Positions 39,057 to 50,667 of a stretch of DNA of 64,000 nt are shown piece after piece (within the stretch, counting starts at the first letter, position 1; each line of letters begins with the position of its first letter). The position numbers were made by a program, and so were the translations under genes. The notes under the pieces were generated by a model. The model was not told where the DNA came from. It saw only the letters and a program-made list of their open reading frames with translations, and made no database searches. Origin of the DNA: Cylindrotheca closterium (lineage: Eukaryota > Bacillariophyta > Bacillariophyceae > Bacillariales > Bacillariaceae); assembly GCA_933822405.4 (NCBI GenBank), contig CAKOGP040001869.1, positions 392,816 to 456,815 of the forward strand. Reading direction: 5' to 3'.

Positions 39057-40535
39057 CTATGAATCCCCTTGGGAGTTCCCCTCGCTCCCTGAACCATTTT
39101 GTTCATCTGACACCGTATTGGTGAATTGCTCCAAATCCTTGATCATCTGATCCTTGGCGAGCGACTGAGACTTCAAAACTGTGATTTCGTTCTCCAGCAT
39201 TCCAATGTGGACTTCAAGTGAAGTGCATCTATGGGCCAATCGTTCTCGATCATCATTAACTTCTTCCATGGTGGCATTATTGGGGTCAAAATCGACGTCT
39301 TTCAACAGCCCAGCCGATTTTTTGACAGCAACAATCGCATCCTGTTGGGCTTGACATTTGAATATCAGCATTTGTCGTTCATCTTCAATGTCCTGAATCT
39401 GCAGTAGCAACCGCGATCGTTCGTCTCCCATGGCCGTTAGAGCGTCCTCGAGTGCCTTGTTCTTCATCATTTCGTTCTCTCGTTCGTTTTTCCGATCTTC
39501 CTTCAGCTTTTGCATCGCCCCGTCCTTGGTAGCACTCAGCTTCTCCAATTCATCTATTCGTCGTTCTTGGAAACGACATTGCGCCTGCAGGCCAGTGTGT
39601 TTGGCTTTCAGATCGTCGTACCGCTTGATGTATTCTTCTACCTTGAAATCATCCGCCTTACCTTGCAACTTGTCGTCAAATTTACTCAGTCGCTTTTCCT
39701 TCTTCAACTTGATAATGGTGTCCGTTTGTTCGTCAACTTGGACGGACAACTCGTTGTTTTCAGTTTCGAGTTGTTCAATTCGATTTTGGAGCATACCCAC
39801 GTCGAAGGCTTCGTTCGATTCTTCGTCATCGTCTTGTGGTAGATCCGGTACTCGGTTTTGGGCTTCGTCCAAGGCAAATTCAAATTCGGTACACTTAAGA
39901 GCGAGCGTTTCCTTTTCAGCTTCAAGTTCGGTAGTTCGAGCTTCCAGGCTTTGGCACTTTTCATTTAGTTGTTCCCTTTCCTCGTCGAATTCTTCATATT
40001 GGTCATTCAAAGCTTTCAATCGCTCGATTTGTTTGTTCTTTTCTTCATTCTGCTCTTCGATTTTACCTCGTTTCTCATTGGCCTCCTTGACTTGCTGTTC
40101 CAACTCGGCAATTTTTTGTTTCCATTCCTCTTCCTTTTGCTCAATAGTCTTCTTCGCTGCCTCTTGCTTTGATAGAAACAGGTCCCTCTCTTCCCCAAAA
40201 AACTCAATAGAGGAATTGAGACTCTTTATGGCAAAGTTGATTGCCCGTTCCGGAGAAAGATTCTTCTTCGGAAATGCTTGAGGCGACGAACTGGTACTCT
40301 TTCTTATACTCATCCGTTGTACATACGTTCCACGGCCATCGTCGGCTCCTTCTATCTTCTCGTCCCACTTTTCAATCCGTTCTTTCAGCTCATCCAATTC
40401 TTCATTTGCATCGTCAGCTCCCAAAGTTTGGATCAAAGTTCGTTCCAATTCGATAATGTTCAACGCAGACGTCTTGAGGAACTCATTGAGTTGCTTTATT
40501 TGCTCTTCTTTCTTTGATTTCGACTTGCTATTCAT
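39057..40535 (-). CDS. Long coiled-coil protein of unknown function
   Basis: Single exon, 492 aa from the ATG at 40535. Apart from a Ser/Lys N-terminus and the segment SIRKSTSSSPQAFPKKN near residue 80, the protein is almost entirely heptad-rich with Glu, Lys, Gln and Leu (IEQKEEEWKQKIAELEQQV; LEARTTELEAEKETLALKC). The C-terminal tail is Ser/Gly-rich (NGSGSEGNSQGDS). No motor, kinase or membrane segment is seen. It could be a centriolar, cytoskeletal or Golgi-type scaffold; coiled coils give no reliable homology. Confidence 0.72.
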   Translation of the reverse strand: MNSKSKSKKEEQIKQLNEFLKTSALNIIELERTLIQTLGADDANEELDELKERIEKWDEKIEGADDGRGTYVQRMSIRKSTSSSPQAFPKKNLSPERAINFAIKSLNSSIEFFGEERDLFLSKQEAAKKTIEQKEEEWKQKIAELEQQVKEANEKRGKIEEQNEEKNKQIERLKALNDQYEEFDEEREQLNEKCQSLEARTTELEAEKETLALKCTEFEFALDEAQNRVPDLPQDDDEESNEAFDVGMLQNRIEQLETENNELSVQVDEQTDTIIKLKKEKRLSKFDDKLQGKADDFKVEEYIKRYDDLKAKHTGLQAQCRFQERRIDELEKLSATKDGAMQKLKEDRKNERENEMMKNKALEDALTAMGDERSRLLLQIQDIEDERQMLIFKCQAQQDAIVAVKKSAGLLKDVDFDPNNATMEEVNDDRERLAHRCTSLEVHIGMLENEITVLKSQSLAKDQMIKDLEQFTNTVSDEQNGSGSEGNSQGDS

Positions 40536-40867
40536 GGTTTACGATGAGTGGATACGCTATGTCCACCAACCGCTTTTCCCCTCTCCTGCGATAGATTGGT
40601 CGATGTGCAGAGGGAGATTTGCAAGCGAAACGATACTACAGTAGTTAAAATATTAAAAGTTGTTTCCATTTTCATTTTTCCGTTGGTTGGGTTTTTGGCG
40701 GGAGTCGCCACGAAAACGGAACTCGTGATTGCAATTGGATTGATTGAAGCGGCGGATCTTGAGATGACAATATGAATAATGAGGTGCAACTACATCTGTT
40801 GCCGCTACTGGAGATACTCTGGATCAAAAGCGTTATATTCACTCCTTGAAGAGGAGAATAGTATTAA
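40536..40867. other. Intergenic, coiled-coil promoter and symplekin 3' flank
   Basis: 332 bp between two minus-strand genes. It contains CTACAGTAG at 40636-40644. No gene recognised. Confidence 0.4.
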
Positions 40868-43800
40868 CTAGTTTAGTCTTGTTGGCGGGTATCGGGCACG
40901 ATAAATTTCAAGTTGTTCTTGTGGAAGTTGATTGATTGCTTCAACACTGCTGACTCCAGACCCAGCATTACTCTCCAGCATTTTGGCGCACCGCATCCAG
41001 CCTTCCCACAGTCTCTTCTCGGTATAAATCTTACCTTCCACCAAGCGTGGTAACAGGGTGTGGCAAATCCAACTGTGCAAACTCTCATGCTTGGAGCAAA
41101 CTAGGATCACCGTTCGCATATAGGCAAGGGGGAGTTTTTCTTCGCTGGTCAAGAATTTTCCACTCATGTGGTCCAATGACGACATGATCAAACCATCATT
41201 AAAGACCTCTTCGTTCTCGAGACACAACCGAAGGGCATCCAAATACCGTTTCTGTGGAACGCCAGCAGCCTTGAAGTCCATCGTGTGAAGGTAGACCAAT
41301 TGCTCGCAAAGGGTGAGTCCTTTGAGCTGCAGAGCGTCATCGTCCGATTCGGGTTCATCTCGGAACAGGAGCTGGTGTCGAGATAGGCGTTCTCCCATCT
41401 TCATTAATGCCGCCACAAAGACGTCATCGTCAGCTTGCACAAATTCTGGAAGTTTCTTTACCAGCTCGTCGCGTTTCATACTGCAAACAATTGGAATGAG
41501 GAACCGTGGATCCTTCTTGCCATCCTTTGATTTCTTTTCTTGAATTTCAAAGCAGGCGTCAATGAGCTCTTGTGAAGGCATATTCTTCTCTCCCACTGGC
41601 GTCAGATGCTCCAAAAAAGTTAGTAGCAACGGAATTTCATCTTGTGAAGTTTCATCCGAAACTTGCATTGCCAGTGTAGCAGCACCGTGCTTGGTGGCAA
41701 CGGCTCTTGCCAATTTAGCCATGTTTTGTCGGACAGTCTTCGACAAAGTATCTGCCTTGGGGACCGCACTGATTTGGAACAGTTTCTTGATAATTTCAGG
41801 GCGGCGAATACACAGTGCCATGAACAGGAAGACTGGCTTCCGGAGCTTGTCCATCGCTAGTCGTTCGGCCTCACTGCTGGGGGCGAAAGCCCCCTTTGGA
41901 CCTCCATAGTTTTCTTTTGCAGCATTTTTAGCGTTTTCCTCTTGAATCGAGTCATACGTTTCGACCGCTAAGTCGGAGGCTTTCTTGAGTTCTGCAACGG
42001 CAGCTTCCACCACCAAGTCGGCAAGCGTTGTTGATTTCGGGAACAAAACATTCATTACTAACTTGAGCGCCTTGTCTTCGCAGCTCTTGCTTGCATTCAT
42101 GCTACCAGATGCAATACACACAGCTGCTTCCACAGCACTCCTCCGCGTTTGCACATCATCACGTTGAAATGCGGAATCTCGAATAGTCAGGAGCACAGTG
42201 ACTGCACGTTTCTCAGCAGCTTGTTTCGAGGCATGGAGCGACGCGGTTGCAGCAATCGTTTGCTGAGAACCCTTGCGATCCGCATCGGCAGCCTTTTTCG
42301 CAATATCTTCCGTATCACACATGGCGCTTAGAAGCTCGAATGTGGATTTCTTTACTTGAGGCATGGCACCAATCTGCTGCTGAATGGATCCAGACAGGTG
42401 TGCTGCAGTTCGTTTTCGGTCGTTATCCGTGGGCTTGTCGTTGGTGCGTTCGCCACTGTGCAAGAAGGACCCAACAAATAGATCGAGACTAGTGTCATAG
42501 TTTCTCCATGGATCTTTGCCCTTTACAGGTTTCTCGTAGCACGAGTTAGCATAGGCTTCATCTAGAATGGAGCGGCCCAAGGATGGTCTATCCTCTTGGG
42601 CCTCCGATTCTGGAGTGATGGTTGCTTCCATGACAAGACAGCTTGCTACCAATGGGAAGGATGACGCAAGCTCATCAAGTGATTCTTGCTTTTCTTTTGA
42701 AGCCAATCGCTTTTTGGAACTCTGGATTGTGTCGTTGGCCATTTGCTGCGCGGGTCGCAGATTCGACGATATTGGCACATCCTTCAGTGTCCACGCCAAT
42801 TTTGCGGCAACCTGATTGGCAAACTTAGTCAATTCGGGGTATCGACTACTCGTACTATTGGCGATGATCCGGCCCATTGCTTCAGACGCAGCCACCTTGC
42901 ATTGCGTGTCGAACAGCGCCTTTTGGTTATGAATGCTTTCGAGTTCTTGTTTAGAGCGCTTCTTGTCGGGCCCATCTTCCGCAGTGATGGTGGATAGCAA
43001 CTTTTCACTGAGCTCATAGTACGTATCATTATCCATGTGACTTTCCCAGGCTTCACCTCCATCGCGTGAATACCAACGCCCCTCTTCTTGGGTTAGAGAC
43101 GCTCCATTTGTAATGATGGCATCTATAAGCGAATCCATAGTTGCGGGGGCCTTTTGTTTAGACGACTGCTTTTTAGACGATCGCGCCGGTTTCTTGGAAG
43201 GAAGATGCTGGAGATTAGCCATGATCAAATCAATCGAGTCCGCCATGGAAGTGGGCAACTGGATCCCTTGTCCCAAACCTCGGGCCGCCTTGGCAGCTCG
43301 CATCTTGGCCAAGGCATCGTCGGTTTCTCGTTGCCGTTTTGATGATCTTTGATCAGCACTCGTTTCCCATTCGTAAAACATATTGGCACGATTACGGGCA
43401 GCGCGACCAGCGGTCTTAAGCGACATAGTCTGTTGGGCCATCTTCTCAGCCTTTTCGGCTTGGACCTTCATATCGGACTTGATCAGTGTCTTCAAAAGTA
43501 TTTGAGAGCTCTTAGTCTGCACCGAAAGCGCATTTCTCAATAGTGTCAAACATGATGCTCGCAACTGCGATTGAATGGCCAATATGGCACTCTTGGTTAA
43601 GGGTCCGTCTTCCACAAATTTTGGTGGATCGGCATTGCGACGACCCAAGCAGGTGGCTCCTTCTTTGAAAAAGACTGGCCGGTTACTTGAGAGGGTTGCC
43701 AGGGCATTGATGGTGAGGGTGTAGGATTTCTGGGATAACAAGAAGTCAAACTCCATGTTGGCTCGGTCCAGGTTGAATTCGAGTGCATTTTCGGCATCCC

Positions 43801-45144
43801 CCGGAGGAATTGTGGATTCGACTTCCAAAAAGGCTAGGGATGCTGGTTTCAGAATGGATACCACCTGCTCAGAGGGAGAGTTGTTTCCACCCATCAACAT
43901 CTCTGACAAAAGATTAGAGTCGACCTTGCGTTGTCCACCCAAAAGCGCTAGACCACGGAGTGTGGAAAAGGCATATTCCGCAATAGACTCCAAAGCTTCC
44001 CGAGTAATGACAGGGTGACCAGCTGGGAGATCTTCCAGCGAAAAGTCGTCGGGCTGAGAAAAAGGGAATAGCAGAATGATGAGATAAAGGAACGGGATGT
44101 TTAAATTACAACACAAGATTGGCTTACCGAGTCTCGTCGTTTCCTACTACTCGAGTCTTGAGGTTTAGCCGAGCAACATAGACAAACAATCTCCAAAAAT
44201 TTGATGCAGGCACTTCTTAGTGCATCATCCTCTGCGCCAACGTCTTTGGAAAGATTTGTATTGAGAAAGAGTTTCTTCAACACTCCCTCCACCATCTTCA
44301 TAACGGGTCCAAAGACGCGATTAGCTCCTCTATCATCGGCATCTCGAATTCTTTGGGCAATATGTTTGAGGGAAGGCCGAATGGAGGCCGATGCCGCAAT
44401 TACCCCGCGGGCTCCTATGGCTGCTTCGGCACTGTCAGACGTAAAGACCCCCGGTGTCGTGCAAGCGATGGAAGCTTGGACCCAATATCTCAGCAATTCT
44501 GCCTCGCGCGCAAGTCGTTTTTGTTGACGGCGCTTCAACTGTGCTCTGGGTTGCTGCGTATTGTGATGAACTTTACTGATTATCCCCGATCCATAAGGAC
44601 CACCGTTGGATCCCTGGTTGCTATCCAGCCAACTGCCTGATTTGTGACACTCTCTCCAGAGGCCACGAAAAAATTCCAAACTAGCCCCCCGCTTGGCCGG
44701 AATGGTATCGGATTGCGCCATTTCTAATAAAACTGGCAATACCAAATCACTTATCACACGTTGGTATACTTCCTCGCAACTGGCTTCAACTCCTTCTGCT
44801 CCCACTCCTCGGTAATACGTTCTAGCAACTGATGGTGCTGTATGCGCTGCAACTTCCATCACTGGCTGCAGCACTGTTGCCAATTCAGCTTGGACTGTCT
44901 GACTTGAATTCGATCGCACTCCAGGATGTATTTTAACGTCGTCCAAAGCAGCTACCACTCGCCCTTCAAGGTCATCGATGGCCATCAAAAAGGGATCCTC
45001 CTTCTCACCTTCGAGCTCAGCTTCGGATTGCATTTCGGGGGCGGCGTTGTCGTCGTCACTCATATTGTCGTCATCTTGCTGTTGCCCCGTCAAGGTGGCG
45101 AGATTATCCTCGAGATCGGAGACCCCTCGACGTTCTCGAAACAT
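40868..45144 (-). CDS. SYMPK: Symplekin, mRNA 3'-end processing scaffold
   Basis: Two exons, 45144-44128 and 44053-40868, with a 74-bp GTAAGC..CAG intron in phase 0 (junction KRRDS-PDDFSLED); 1400 aa. The protein is a helical-repeat scaffold. Its C-terminus matches the Symplekin_C region: ICHTLLPRLVEGKIYTEKRL, then WEGWMRCAKMLE and INQLPQEQLEIY. The N-terminal part has HEAT-like helices (LATVLQPVMEVAAHTAPSVA; DLVLPVLLEMAQ). Symplekin/Pta1 links CPSF and CstF in cleavage and polyadenylation. Insertions that are Lys/Ser-rich (KKPARSSKKQSSKQK) fall in the middle. Length is close to human symplekin (1274 aa). Identification rests mainly on the C-terminal block. Confidence 0.82.
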
Positions 45145-45475
45145 GGTTGAGTGGCCGTTGCAAGCGAGTGTATCGTATCAGCGTGTTTGTGATGAGGTTT
45201 GGCTTATTAATATTGCTCTTGCGCTTCGACACACTCGGTTGCTTACAGACTGGAGAAGTCCGATGAGTCAAGCTGCAAAACAAAATCTTGGGTACGAAAG
45301 ATGCTCATGAAGCGTGATGCATCACAAAAAATTATCGCTACATACAGTATGGGAACTGAACTGGAACATATTGAAACGTGGATACTAGCAGATTTAGACA
45401 TTATACATATACTTTAACTCTTGTAGTCTCAAAGATTCTCTTGGGAAAGCATCTCGAGCCAGATTCGTCGGTTTC
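45145..45475. other. Intergenic, symplekin promoter and 3' flank of Ser/Pro-rich gene
   Basis: 331 bp between two minus-strand genes; TACAGTA at 45343-45349. No gene recognised. Confidence 0.4.
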
Positions 45476-48400
45476 TTAGATTTCCTTTAGTCGTTGTCTC
45501 AAAGACTCTTCCCGTTTGAGGAGGTCTCGGGAAACTCGGATACAGGTGCAGAGGAATTGTGCTTGATCGTTGTCACGGCACAAGAATTCGACCGTCTTGA
45601 CGCTGCCATCAAAGTTGTATTCCAAGGTGACGGTTACAGCTTTCTTGAATTTGTCTTGCATCTTCTTGGGGACTGGATTCTTTTGTTCCACTCTGGAGTC
45701 GACATGGATATTGACCAAGCTTGCCAACATCATTCCACCGTGTCCATACTTGTCAATGTTGGCGAGTCCGTATGTGGACTTGGGACTGAACTTCTTCACC
45801 CAGAGGAGAGCCTTAGGGCATTGAGCAACATCACCAGATGGCTTCAATGCCTCGTGGGCGGTGAGAGCCACTTGCTCTTTACAGATGGTGAAGTATCGAA
45901 CTTGCCACTGCTTCTTAGTATTCAGCTTCAACACCTCAACTCCGTCACTAGATAGATGCTTCGAGAACTTCTCTACCAAGCTTCGTTGGTTGTTAGACAG
46001 TGCCATTGGCGTGGATGCGGACAATGCCGAATATCTAGAGTGTCGGGTTTCTTCACGCTTGGCGGCTTGCTTGGCTTCGGCCATGGCTTCGTCCGAATCA
46101 ACAAGTTGTCCAGTAGCACTTTCACTTCCTTCTCTCATGGGTTGAGAAGTTGCATCGGTATCTTCTCTCGCAGAAAGCGTCGATAGATCGTTACCATGCA
46201 ACTGAGAGACCCCATTTACCGACGACTTTCCGTCGCTTCTGGTATGACTACCATTCGATTCAGATTCGTCACGATTTTCCCATTCCTTCCAGATTTGTTC
46301 CTCCTTCACTGACAAGTTGCAAGTATCTGTCTGCGATTCCGACTTTTCATCACCCCTCTTCGAGGTTGGAGTTTGAGTAGTTGGATAGTTGCAGAAGGTA
46401 CCATCGAGCATTTCACCCAATCCGCATCCTAGATTCAGGAAAATGGAAGCAGTACGATTGTGCCTCGAATGATTGGAAACCGACTTCTCACTGGTACTTT
46501 TGTCCTTTGTGGAAGGAGAATCTGCGGATCGTGTATGTGCAGATCGTGTTTCGTTTCTTGCAGTGAGCAGTCTATCAACCATCACCTTCTTGCCATCTCC
46601 GAGAATTGAGGTTGTGATCTCAGACTCAACATCAGTGTTCTCTTCTAATTCGAGCTTTGTTCCAGATCGATCATGCACCTTTGTACTCTTGGGTGTAACC
46701 TGCTTGGTCTGCCTCTCCATTTTGGTGCTTTGTGGAGTCTTAGTGCGTGATCTCTTCTTTTGTGCAGCATTATTGTCCTCCTCAAGATCACCAAAAATAT
46801 CGTCTTCTACCGGGTTGGCATTTCGCGGGGACTTCTTTGATAGAGCATTCTTCAAAGAGGTCTTAACTTTCTTGCCCTTCCACCAACTTCCAGACTTATG
46901 GGAGGAAGCATGAGAAACACCTTCAAAGAGAGTGTCGTTCTGTCCATCCTTTAGAGTCTTTGATTGGAAGGATGCACCATCGAATAGAGTGTCACGATCA
47001 CCTTCTCGTGTCTGTGTACCAGCTTGGCTTGCCATTGCGGACAACACTTCTCTTTCTTCCTCTTCTCGGATGGTATCAGGGAGTGGCTTCGTTGCGTTCG
47101 TCGGCTTGTGCTGACTGTTGTTCTCTGGGAAGACGCCAGAAAGCCCGGAACGCATACTCTTCGATCCATTGTCTTGTGTCAAGTCGTTTTGGATGCTAGA
47201 TAATCCAGTTCGGATGCTTGTGTTAACGCTCCTCTTTGATGAACTAGTATCATTGGCACCATCGCCTACCTCGCCATTGGCATCCTCAGGTAGGTTGAGA
47301 GCTTCCATTGCGAGTGGCTCGCTCACATCTGTTCCAGCTGTACTGTCCTTAGGTGATGGGGCGTCAGCATCAAAATCTAGAAAAAACATAGCAAGATGAG
47401 TTGTTAATGGTTCAAGATATCGCAAAGATGAGATTGCCGTTTAAGACCATTCCTTACCATTGAAGAATTGATCAATAAATTCGTCGTTTGCGTTGGCTGT
47501 CGTACCAACAACATGCTTCTCCCCTCCTTCCTTGAGAACAAAGCCTATGCAAGACCAACAAAATGAGAACGGGTTACTTCGAGACAGACATGAAGACAAC
47601 GACGAGGCTTACCTGGTGGGGAATTTGTAATCTTTCCAGTGGCTACAGAATGAACTGACTTGGAGTCGAATGCTGTGTTGCCCTCTGTTGCTTCGAGTGT
47701 AGACCGTTGTGAAACTGATGGTGTCTTCAACATATAGTCTAACTCACCAGTCGGCTTTCTGTGACCAGTCGGGGTCGTCGAAATCATAGATTGTGCCATC
47801 GAATGATTGGATCGTGTTGTACGCATTCCTGTGTTGCTAGGTGTCATCTGCTCGTGCATCGAGCTCATCATAGAGAAGTTATTCAGATAGATGTTGTCTT
47901 CGTTTCGGGGAGTGAAGCCAACATTTGTTGAATGCATAGATTCCTCTTGCTCGGGAAAGCCAAAACTATCAACCTTCGCAACTTTCGACTTCTGCTGTTG
48001 AGTCTTTTCAGTATCCGTACGAGCGGCGCTGAAATGTCGAAAGCTTGACATGAGCTCTGTTGAGAAAGGTTTCTCGGCGTCCTTGTTATTGCTATTTTTT
48101 GCATATCCCCTGGAAGCAAATGCAGGATGATCGAATCGTCGACTTCTGCTGCCTGATTCGACTGAAACTGATGAGCCGATTTCATCACCACGATTGTGAT
48201 CAGATTTGCTTTGAGAGTTTTTCATCGCTAGAACACGAGATGCCTTCATCCCAAGGCGAGCCGAGACATCCTCGACATCATCTGAAAGCTTCGATATTTC
48301 TCCCTTCTTTTCCTTCTGTTGCATCGTAGAAGCAAGAATAGCTCGTCGAGCCTCTGCAGAATTGGTACCTTTTGCAGCTGTCCGATTCTTTCTTGCAGCT

Positions 48401-50226
48401 GCCACAGCAGCAGCCCTACTTTTGACGCGGCCATTGGCTGTACTTGAGACAGCTGAAGTCACCGGTGAGGCAGATTTGACGTCTGCTTTAGGACTCGAAA
48501 CTGGAGTGCGGCGTGGCGAAGACGGCTGCAAAAACTTCTTGGGACTCTTGGGACTTGATTGTGGAGCGAAGCGTGGCGATGACGGCTGGACAGTTGTTAC
48601 CTGCCAAGACTTTGCCGGGCTTGCCTTCGGGCTAGATGACGCCATCTGACCACTGTTGGATGGTGAAGCAGCCTTGGAGAGCCATGCTGTATTGGGAGCA
48701 GGACTCTTGTGGGGTGAAGATACCTTCGCCGGGGAAACAGATTTCAAATTTGCCCCCCAAGATGCACTGGCAATAGACTTGTTGTCATCCTCTTTTGCAC
48801 TACCGGCTGATGGTGAAGCACTCTTGGAGAGCCACGTTGCATCGGCTGCAGGACTCTTGTGGGGTGAAGATACCTTCGCCGGGGAAACAGATTTCAAATG
48901 TGCCCCCCAAGATGCACTGACATCATCCTCCTTTGTGATAATGGAAGGAGTGGTAGTACGTCCTTTGTATGGTGAAGCAGATCTTTGATTTGAAGAATTA
49001 TTCAAGTATGATGGTGTTCCAGAAAGCTTCGAACTGGGGGACGATGCCTGGTTGGGACCTGGAACTGGCTTTGACTTTTGTGTCTTTCTCTTACCGATGT
49101 CCAAAGCTCTCTTTGCCACATCACCGAGTTCCTTAGCACTCAATGACGATCGAGAAGACGCATTGGAGGATCCTGTTTGACTCTTTTCCTCCTCCATGAC
49201 AACGGAGGCCGCATCTAATGAATTCTTTAAAGAGGACTCGTCGCGTTGCTCAACACTGTCACGTTGCTCAGCGCTAACATTTTTCTTTGACCATGAATTT
49301 GATGATGTGTCGCGAGATTCCGTGACATCTCTTGAGTGGCTCCTGCTAGCATTTCTGAATGGAGATTGGCTCACCAAACCACTTGACTTCAAGCCATCCG
49401 TTCCCCAACCTCGAGGCTTAGTAGGGGATTTCAGGGGAAGTACAACTGGCTTTGATGACACGTCATTGGTGGAAAGAAAGGGAGAAACAATTTTCCCTGT
49501 TGGCTTTATTTGCGGCTTTTTCCTTGGACTTAGAGACTTTCGTGGGGATGATTCTCGCGGCGATACAGTAGATCCTCTTACTGATGGAGAAGCTGATCTC
49601 TGCTGTGTAGTCGATTTTCGGGGGGATGACACTCGCGTTGATGTAGTAGATCCAGATTCTCGTGGCGACGGAGAAGCTGATCTCTGCTGCATAGTCGACT
49701 TTTGCGGGGATGAAACTCGTGTTGATACAGTAGATCCAGATCCTCGTGGCGATGGAGAAGCTGATCTCTGCTGCACAGTCATTTTTTGCGGCGATGACAC
49801 CCTTGTTGACACGGTAGATCCTCTTGGCGATGGCGAAGCTGATCGTTGTTGTCTTGACGACTTATGCGGCGAGACTGGTCTCGGTGATGTACTCAATCTT
49901 TGCGAAGCTGTAGCTCTTTTAGGTGTCGTCGATCCTTGTTCTGCAGAAGATCGAGAAGATCGGTTTGGTGTAGTGGAACGTGATTTAGTCCGAGGACTTC
50001 CTTCTCCTTTTCTTTGATTGTTTCTATACGATTTGTATGGACCAGCACCAAGAGGTGAAGCCGCAGAGTTTGCACTTTTGTACGAAATGGAGCTAACTGC
50101 GCTCTTTGCAGGTGATACCGGACTTGCCACAACCTTCGTGGCAGGTATCGTCACCACCTCCGCCTCAGTATCGACTCTGCCAGGTTTCTCGAACATTGCC
50201 GCTCGGTTTCTCACCGAAAAAGACAT
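45476..50226 (-). CDS. Ser/Pro-rich repeat protein with C-terminal PH-like domain
   Basis: Three exons, 50226-47613, 47544-47458 and 47376-45476, with short introns of 68 and 81 bp, both in phase 1; 1533 aa. The N-terminal 870 residues are Ser/Pro/Arg/Lys-rich with many SP dipeptides and several internal repeats (RSASPSPRGS; VSSPHKSPA; TWLSKSASPS). The middle exon encodes a 29-residue acidic link. The C-terminal 190 residues form a PH-like domain: FSKHLSSDGVEVLKL, KKQWQVRYFTICKEQVAL, YGLANIDKYGHGG and VKTVEFLCRDNDQAQF, with a helix at the end (VSRDLLKREESLRQR). SP-rich sequences of this type often bind microtubules or are CDK/MAPK targets. PH domains bind lipids or proteins. Function is unknown; joining of the exons is from frame and GT/AG borders. 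Confidence 0.72.
48659..48919. repeat. 150-bp internal tandem duplication in the Ser/Pro-rich gene
   Basis: Two near-identical copies, starting at 48659 and 48809, encode paired segments with SVSPAKVSSPHKSPA and WLSKSASPS. The repeat unit is 50 codons. Confidence 0.85.
49547..49875. repeat. About four 78-84-bp coding repeats in the Ser/Pro-rich gene
   Basis: Repeat units start near 49547, 49625, 49709 and 49793, all on frame, and encode STVSTRVSSPQK / QQRSASPSPRGS-type sequence. Similarity between copies is high at DNA level, as in recent expansion. Confidence 0.85.
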
Positions 50227-50667
50227 ATTAAAGGCAGTGTATTCTCAATCAGTTTTCTCCGCCAAGTATGATGCTTTCAATGCAGTGCGGAGTGTTCTTG
50301 AGTTGAAGGCGATGTTTCTTTTGTGAGTTTGTGATCAACGAATCTCTTATATTGATTCTACGGATCCGTATGAAATGGTATGCAATGCGTCAAACGGATT
50401 GTCATGCGCGCTAATTGAGTTGGCAAGCTAGGGGAGGGCATACGCGGCAAAAATTGGATTCGTACAATTTCATTCGACTCGAAATTTTAGTCGGAAAGTA
50501 CAGTAATTTCAAATTTATGATATTTGAATTTGAATGGATGGTGATCTATCATCGACTTTCGACTCACTCCTCCCACCAACATTGTAGCGACTCCAAGCTC
50601 GGCAAAAAGAAAACAATACCCTGCAGCTCTTTGCTACTGGGGAATCCTGATGATGATAATAATAATC
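50227..50667. other. Intergenic, promoter of Ser/Pro-rich gene
   Basis: 441 bp between two minus-strand genes; includes TACAGTA at 50499-50505 and an AT-rich stretch. No gene recognised. Confidence 0.4.

Noticed and set aside
39430..40281. 283-codon plus-strand frame opposite the coiled-coil gene
   Set aside because: It is Ser/Phe/Cys-rich, as expected from reading Glu/Lys-rich codons backwards; the sense strand explains it.
49196..50017. 273-codon plus-strand frame with regular repeats
   Set aside because: The repeats come from the Ser/Pro-rich repeats of the gene on the other strand; no independent support.
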